From: Moraxella bovis
Lineage (GTDB): Bacteria > Pseudomonadota > Gammaproteobacteria > Pseudomonadales > Moraxellaceae
Length of the DNA stretch: 25,937 nucleotides
Direction: 5' to 3'
Assembly (NCBI RefSeq): GCF_002014975.1
Contig: NZ_MUXV01000066.1
Span: 1-25,937 of the forward strand
Part shown: one piece after another, positions 21,674-25,937 of the stretch
Layout: each line of letters starts with the position of its first letter
Position numbering within the stretch: the stretch's first letter is position 1
Position numbers and translations under genes: made by a program
Notes under the pieces: generated by a model
Database searches by the model: none
The model's input: only the letters and a program-made list of their open reading frames with translations
What the model was told of the DNA's origin: nothing

Positions 21674-21919
21674 TTAAGCGTAAACCGCCCGAATTAATCC
21701 ATTGATGATTTGTCTGTCTTTGGTATTTTTGGGTAGGTTTGCCAATATATCAATGACATCATCATCAAATAATTCTTTAATTTGAGTGTCTTTTAATACC
21801 TTTGATTGTTCTTGGGATTTATTGGCATGATACCGCTCTAATATCGCTGGCATAACATTATCTTTGGCAGTTACAACAAAATCCGCCACTTTAATTTCTT
21901 TTATGGGTTTATCTTGCAT
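21674..21919 (-). CDS. BrnA-like antitoxin
   Basis: 81 residues from ATG 21919, which has AGGGAG upstream. The C-terminal part LFDDDVIDILANLPKNTKDRQIINGLIRAVY resembles the ribbon-helix-helix tail of BrnA (DUF4415) antitoxins, in which a D-V segment is followed by an R-IN-LR helix. The start overlaps the 3' end of the brnT pseudogene, the usual BrnT-BrnA order with coupled translation. An upstream in-frame ATG at 21982 lies inside brnT and is not preferred. Because its toxin carries a nonsense codon, this is now probably an orphan antitoxin, possibly still repressing its promoter. Confidence 0.65.
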   Translation of the reverse strand: MQDKPIKEIKVADFVVTAKDNVMPAILERYHANKSQEQSKVLKDTQIKELFDDDVIDILANLPKNTKDRQIINGLIRAVYA

Positions 21920-22211
21920 TTTGGTACTCCCTAAGTTGTGTGTTGACAGGTTTAAATACTGTGATGATTGTAATTTCATCATCAGATGTTTGTACCCATG
22001 CCACTACCAATAGTCTGCCTTGATTTGACATACCAACAGTACGCATACGCAATTCATCATAATCAAAGCGACTATCAATATTGGTTAATTAATAAGGGTC
22101 ATCAAATACCGAAACCACTTCATCAAAACTCACTTCTCTATTATCATACACCAATTTAAATTTATTGTCATTCCAATAAAAATAAATCCCATGCTTAAAT
22201 AATATTGACAT
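21909..22211 (-). pseudogene. brnT-like toxin gene with premature TAA
   Basis: Read from ATG 22211, the 101-codon frame gives the BrnT (DUF497) pattern: an N-terminal FYWNDNKFKLVYDNREVSFD and EVVSVFDDPY, a TAA at codon 41 (22091-22089), then in the same frame LTNIDSRFDYDELRMRTVG, GRLLVVAWV and a C-terminal REYQ. One substitution, probably CAA to TAA, restores the full length (100 residues), so inactivation looks recent. No good restart codon follows the stop. The ATG overlaps the der stop codon (TAATG), and the end overlaps the antitoxin start by 11 bases. The frame is closed by the TAA at 21911-21909. Confidence 0.82.
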
Positions 22212-23629
22212 TACCTTCTCTTCTTATCCCGTTTCTTAAACTCAGCAATACGTTTACGCTCACGCATGACTTTGGCTTTATTTTTAATGACGGGATTTTT
22301 TTTGCCTTCGTATGGGTTGGCGTTTTGTTTAAATTCTACGTGCAGGGGCGTGCCTTCTAATTTAAACACGTCCCGATACACATTTTCAAGATAACGCTGA
22401 TAACTTTTTGGCAAACTACTCGTTTGGTTGCCGTGAATAACGATGACAGGCGGATTATGCCCACCTAAATGAGCATAGCGAAGTTTGATACGGCGACCGC
22501 CCACCATTGGCGGTTGATGAGCCTCCACCGCATCCTGCAAAATCTGCGTAAGACGAGACGTGGACACCTTAAACATGGACGCATCGTACGCCTTATGGAT
22601 AGACGGATACAGATTGCCCACGCCATTGCCATATAAGGCGGAAATCAGATGAATCTTGACCCACGGAATAAAGTGAAAACGTCTGTCCATTTCAATTTTG
22701 ACAATGTCTTTTTGGTCTTGGGTGAGATTGTCCCATTTGTTAATGGCAATCACAATCGCCCGACCTGCGTCCAGAGCATAGCCTAACATATGCAAATCTT
22801 GATCAACGATACCTTCGTGTGCGTCAATCACCAGCACAACCACATTGGCATCTTTGATAGCTTGTAAGGTCTTGATAACACTAAATTTTTCTACTTTTTC
22901 ATCAATCCGCCCACGCCGTCTCACGCCTGCGGTATCAATGAGTGTGTATTGGCGACCTTCTCGATCAAAGGGAATATAAATGCTGTCTCTTGTCGTACCT
23001 GGCATATCAAACACCACAACACGCTCCTCGCCAAGCAAGCGATTGACCAGCGTGGATTTACCGACATTGGGTCTGCCGATAATCGCCAGTTTCAAGCCGT
23101 CTGTCTCGGGATTTTCGGCGACTATCTCGGGCATATCGGCAGTGATGATTTCAAGCAGACTCGTTACGCCCTTGCCGTGGCTGGCACTTGTCGGAATTGG
23201 CTCGCCAAAACCCAAACCAAAAAACTCAGCAATGGACGCTTCGTGTACGCCGTCTGTTTTGTTAGTTACCAAAAAGACAGGCTTACCCAGCGTGTGCAAA
23301 AACTTGGCAATCTCCTCATCGCTTGGGGTTAGTCCTGCCCGTGCGTCCACGACAAACACGACCATGTCCGCCTCATGAATGGCGGTGTACGACTGTGTTG
23401 CCATATAGTCATCAATGTTGCCCTTGCCGTCATCAGCCTCGCCAATACCGCCGGTGTCAATGACGATAAAGGATTTATTTTCAAAAAACACATCGCCATA
23501 TTGGCGGTCTCGGGTCAGCCCTGCTAGGTCAGCGACTAGGGCTTGGCGGGATTTGGTGAATTGGTTAAACAGCGTGGATTTGCCGACATTGGGGCGACCT
23601 ATCAGGGCGACTACAGGTTTTAGGGACAT
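22211..23629 (-). CDS. der: Ribosome-assembly GTPase Der (EngA)
   Basis: Essential double-GTPase needed for 50S subunit maturation, 472 residues. The first G domain (about 4-165) has [19 protein letters not shown] and NKTD. The second (about 180-350) has [22 protein letters not shown] and NKWDNL. The KH-like C-terminal domain (about 355-440) contains [23 protein letters not shown], and a Lys/Arg-rich tail ends DKKRR. All G1-G4 motifs are intact. It starts at ATG 23629. Its stop overlaps the start of the broken brnT, so toxin translation would have been coupled to der. Confidence 0.96.
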   Translation of the reverse strand: MSLKPVVALIGRPNVGKSTLFNQFTKSRQALVADLAGLTRDRQYGDVFFENKSFIVIDTGGIGEADDGKGNIDDYMATQSYTAIHEADMVVFVVDARAGLTPSDEEIAKFLHTLGKPVFLVTNKTDGVHEASIAEFFGLGFGEPIPTSASHGKGVTSLLEIITADMPEIVAENPETDGLKLAIIGRPNVGKSTLVNRLLGEERVVVFDMPGTTRDSIYIPFDREGRQYTLIDTAGVRRRGRIDEKVEKFSVIKTLQAIKDANVVVLVIDAHEGIVDQDLHMLGYALDAGRAIVIAINKWDNLTQDQKDIVKIEMDRRFHFIPWVKIHLISALYGNGVGNLYPSIHKAYDASMFKVSTSRLTQILQDAVEAHQPPMVGGRRIKLRYAHLGGHNPPVIVIHGNQTSSLPKSYQRYLENVYRDVFKLEGTPLHVEFKQNANPYEGKKNPVIKNKAKVMRERKRIAEFKKRDKKRR

Positions 23630-23757
23630 GGTGTTCTCGGATTGTTATTTTATAAAACTTACTATTTTAACATAAAATTGAGAGGGTATGGTATTTATTG
23701 ATTTTGCTTACGCCAAACAAAGAACATCACTACATATACGAATGGCGATCAATAAGG

Positions 23758-23763
23758 TATAAT
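23758..23763 (+). promoter_or_regulatory. Isolated -10 box upstream of nhaC
   Basis: A perfect TATAAT, 30 bases before ATG 23794, without a convincing -35 partner 16-18 bases upstream. AGGAG (23784-23788) provides the ribosome-binding site and fixes the start at 23794. Confidence 0.35.
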
Positions 23764-23793
23764 AAGCCATTTAGAGACATTAAAGGAGCAAAA

Positions 23794-25215
23794 ATGACCG
23801 ACAAACACATTCATCATTCACATCATGACGATACTCTTTTGACCCTAAGCCACGCCCAAGCGATAGTGATTGCCATCAGTGCCATTATCATTTTGGGCGT
23901 TACGATGATAGCATGGGGCTTTGTGCCACATTTGTCCTTGCTTTTGGTGATATTGGGTCTGCTTATGTTTGGGTTTAGTCGGCGTATCGCCTTTGATGAT
24001 ATGCAAGAGCGTATGATAAAGGGCGTATCCACAGGCATGGGGGCGATTTATCTGTTCTCGTTCATTGGGCTATTGGTGTCCGCTCTTATGATGAGTGGGG
24101 CGATTCCAACTTTGATTTATTATGGCTTTAATGTCTTGTCGCCCCAGATGTTTTATTTGTCCGCCTTTATCTTGGCAAGTGTGATTGGCGTGGCATTAGG
24201 TAGTGGATTTACCACTTGTGCGACTGTGGGCGTGGCGTTTTTGGGCATGACCGAAGCCTTTAACGCCAATCCTGCCATCGTCGCAGGGGCGGTGGTCTCG
24301 GGGGCGTTGTTTGGCGATAAGATGTCGCCTTTGTCCGACACAACAAGCATTGCCGCCAGTATCGTAGGCATTGACCTATTTGACCACATCAAAAACATGA
24401 TGTACACCACCATTCCTGCGTGGCTTATCTCGGCGGTGGTGTTTTTTGTGTTATCAGGCGATGGCGGTGCGGACTTGGCGGACGTGGCGGTGTTGCAGGA
24501 TAGTCTTGTGGCAAGTGGTTTGGTGCATGGCTATGCCCTTATCCCCTTTGTCGTGCTGATTGCCCTTGCTGTCATGCGAGTGAACGCCATTTATGCCATA
24601 TCGGCAACCATTGCCGTGTCGCTTATCATCACTTATATCCATAGCTCGCCAAGTCTTGCTGAGCTTGGCGGGTGGTTTTTTACAGGGTATAAACCTGCCG
24701 AAGGCTTGGAGCTTGGCAATGTGGGGCGATTGGTGTCAAGGGGCGGTTTGGAAAGTATGTTTTTTAGCCAGCTTCTTGTGATTCTGGCATTGAGCTTGGG
24801 CGGACTCTTGCACGCTTTGGGGGTGTTGCCTGCTTTGTTGTCCGCCATTCGTCATCTTTTGACTCGTGCCAGTCGTGCGGTATTGACAGCGTCTTTGACG
24901 GCATTTGGGGTCAATTTTTTGGTGGGTGAGCAGTATTTGAGCCTATTGTTATCGGGCAATACCTTTGCCCCTGAGTTCAAACGCTTAGGCTTGCACCCCA
25001 AAAACTTGGCTCGCACGATAGAAGATTCAGGCACAGTCATCAATCCTCTGGTACCGTGGGGTGTGTATGGGGTGTTTTTGACAGGGGTATTTGGCATGCC
25101 TGTGCTGGACTATGTGCCGTATGCAGTGTTTTGTTATGGTTGTTTATTTTTGACGCTCTTTTTTGGGTTTACAGGAATCACGATTACAAGGGTTGAACCG
25201 ACACAGGAGACATGA
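23794..25215 (+). CDS. nhaC: NhaC-family Na+/H+ antiporter
   Basis: Polytopic secondary transporter of 473 residues with about ten to twelve helices. The NhaC signature is seen in GVALGSGFTTCATVGVAFLG, GAVVSGALFGDKMSPLSDTT, and near the end RTIEDSGTVINPLVPWGVYG. A well-placed AGGAG selects ATG 23794 over an in-frame ATG at 23698. The N-terminus is unusually His-rich (HIHHSHHDD, residues 5-13), absent from typical NhaC and possibly metal-binding. The transported pair could be Na+/H+ or an organic acid exchange such as malate/lactate, as in some family members. It overlaps maiA by ATGA, indicating translational coupling. Confidence 0.88.
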   Translation: MTDKHIHHSHHDDTLLTLSHAQAIVIAISAIIILGVTMIAWGFVPHLSLLLVILGLLMFGFSRRIAFDDMQERMIKGVSTGMGAIYLFSFIGLLVSALMMSGAIPTLIYYGFNVLSPQMFYLSAFILASVIGVALGSGFTTCATVGVAFLGMTEAFNANPAIVAGAVVSGALFGDKMSPLSDTTSIAASIVGIDLFDHIKNMMYTTIPAWLISAVVFFVLSGDGGADLADVAVLQDSLVASGLVHGYALIPFVVLIALAVMRVNAIYAISATIAVSLIITYIHSSPSLAELGGWFFTGYKPAEGLELGNVGRLVSRGGLESMFFSQLLVILALSLGGLLHALGVLPALLSAIRHLLTRASRAVLTASLTAFGVNFLVGEQYLSLLLSGNTFAPEFKRLGLHPKNLARTIEDSGTVINPLVPWGVYGVFLTGVFGMPVLDYVPYAVFCYGCLFLTLFFGFTGITITRVEPTQET

Positions 25216-25850
25216 TGAAACTTTATACCTATTTTCGCTCATCGGCAAGCTATCGGGTGCAGATTGCCTTGCACCTAAAAGACTTGGCGTTTGACAGTAT
25301 GCCAATTCATCTAGTCAAAAGGGAGTAGGGCATGGCAGAGTATCTTGCCAAAAACCCCCAAGGGCTCATCCCTGCTCTTCACGTGGGCGGTCGCATCATC
25401 ACACAGTCGCTTGCGATTTTGGATTATTTAGAAAATGCCTATCCTGCCACACCCCTACTGCCCCAAGACCCCCTTGACCGTGCAAGTGTGTGGGCGGTGT
25501 GCCAGATGATAGCGTGCGACACGCACCCGCTTAATAATTTAAAAATGCTAAAATACCTACAACAACGCCTAAATATTGGCGATGATGACAAGCAGGCGTG
25601 GTATGCCCATTGGATACACGAAAACTTTGCTCCGCTTGAAAAACTACTCCAAAAGACGGCAGGCAACCGCTGTTTTGGCGATACGCCCACGCTTGCCGAC
25701 TGTGTGCTAATACCGCAGGTATACAATGCCAAACGCTTTGGGATGGATTTGTCCGCCTATCCAACCATTACCGCCATTCATGAGTATTGCAATACTTTGC
25801 CTGCCTTTGTTAAGGCACATCCGAGCGAGCAGATGGATTGCAATGTTTAG
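25212..25850 (+). pseudogene. maiA: maiA-like maleylacetoacetate isomerase/GST with in-frame TAG
   Basis: The full frame from ATG 25212 (or 25215) has 213 codons. It starts MMKLYTYFRSSASYRVQIAL, containing the SSAxYR glutathione-binding motif of zeta-class GST/MaiA, and is interrupted by TAG at codon 39 (25326-25328). The remainder continues in frame: EYLAKNPQGLIPAL, ITQSLAILDYLE, ACDTHPLNNLK, GDTPTLADC and PQVYNAKRFGMDLS. A single change (probably CAG to TAG) would explain it. ATG 25332 has GGGAG six bases upstream and could restart a 172-residue product lacking the catalytic N-terminus. MaiA isomerises maleylacetoacetate in tyrosine breakdown; no hmgA or fahA gene is visible here. GGAG precedes the first ATG, which overlaps the nhaC stop. 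Confidence 0.82.
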
Positions 25851-25937
25851 AGAATACGGACTTTTTAGCAATTGCCAATACTAAAACTCTTAAATAAATC
25901 AGAGCAATCGCACTACTCCTTACCAAACAACAACTGT

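Noticed and set aside
25326..25328. Programmed pyrrolysine or readthrough at TAG in maiA
   Set aside because: MaiA has no such residue, the site corresponds to an ordinary surface loop position, and a CAG-to-TAG change is simpler.

Overview
The window looks like chromosomal DNA of a moderately AT-rich gammaproteobacterium in the Moraxellaceae, most likely Moraxella or a close relative. This rests on gene content, protein character, short IS3-type transposase remnants and several small dispersed palindromes. The genus is inferred, not proven.

Layout. (1) 1-2480: copA, a Cu(I)-exporting P1B ATPase, flanked by an inverted pair of similar 24-bp sequences. A 22-bp tandem duplication lies at the left edge. 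(2) 2460-6750: housekeeping genes (ispB, aroG, truC) with a relBE toxin-antitoxin pair between ispB and aroG, and two decayed IS3-family remnants that each carry a copy of one ~97-bp repeat. (3) 6930-11170, + strand: yciB, a YciI-like gene, a small membrane protein, mnmC and rnhB. (4) 17083 down to 11186, - strand: nine co-directional genes forming the most interesting locus, a copper-type RiPP ('bufferin'/Hvf/Gig) operon. Its order is a Cys-repeat precursor with a signal/lipobox, an RclA-like flavoprotein disulfide reductase, a rhodanese lipoprotein, a small DUF2892 membrane protein, an HvfB-type DUF692 (MNIO) maturase, an HvfC-type DUF2063 partner, a DoxX membrane protein, an ECF-type sigma factor and a zinc-finger anti-sigma factor. 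A ~206-bp inverted-repeat-bounded element sits between DoxX and sigma. (5) 17173-19410, - strand: a small basic protein, the RNA ligase rtcB, a repeat-rich intergenic region and a probable new ~210-nt transcription unit encoding a 25-residue peptide. (6) 19446-23629, - strand: metallophosphoesterase, aminotransferase class IV, a membrane-anchored metzincin-like protein, a BrnA-like antitoxin next to a nonsense-mutated brnT, and der. (7) 23794-25850, + strand: an NhaC antiporter overlapping maiA, which carries an in-frame TAG.

How the genes work together. In the RiPP operon the secreted precursor has two EGKCG motifs, the motif modified by HvfB/HvfC in the family, followed by a third imperfect Cys site and three tandem D-K-[SN]-A-[NT]-A-[GS]-C-G repeats. 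Sigma and anti-sigma genes at the distal end and an ECF-like promoter upstream of the precursor suggest autoregulation. The RclA-like enzyme (E. coli RclA is a Cu(II) reductase), the periplasmic rhodanese and the DUF2892 protein add a redox/sulfur module not part of the minimal cluster. With copA in the same window, copper handling is the unifying theme.
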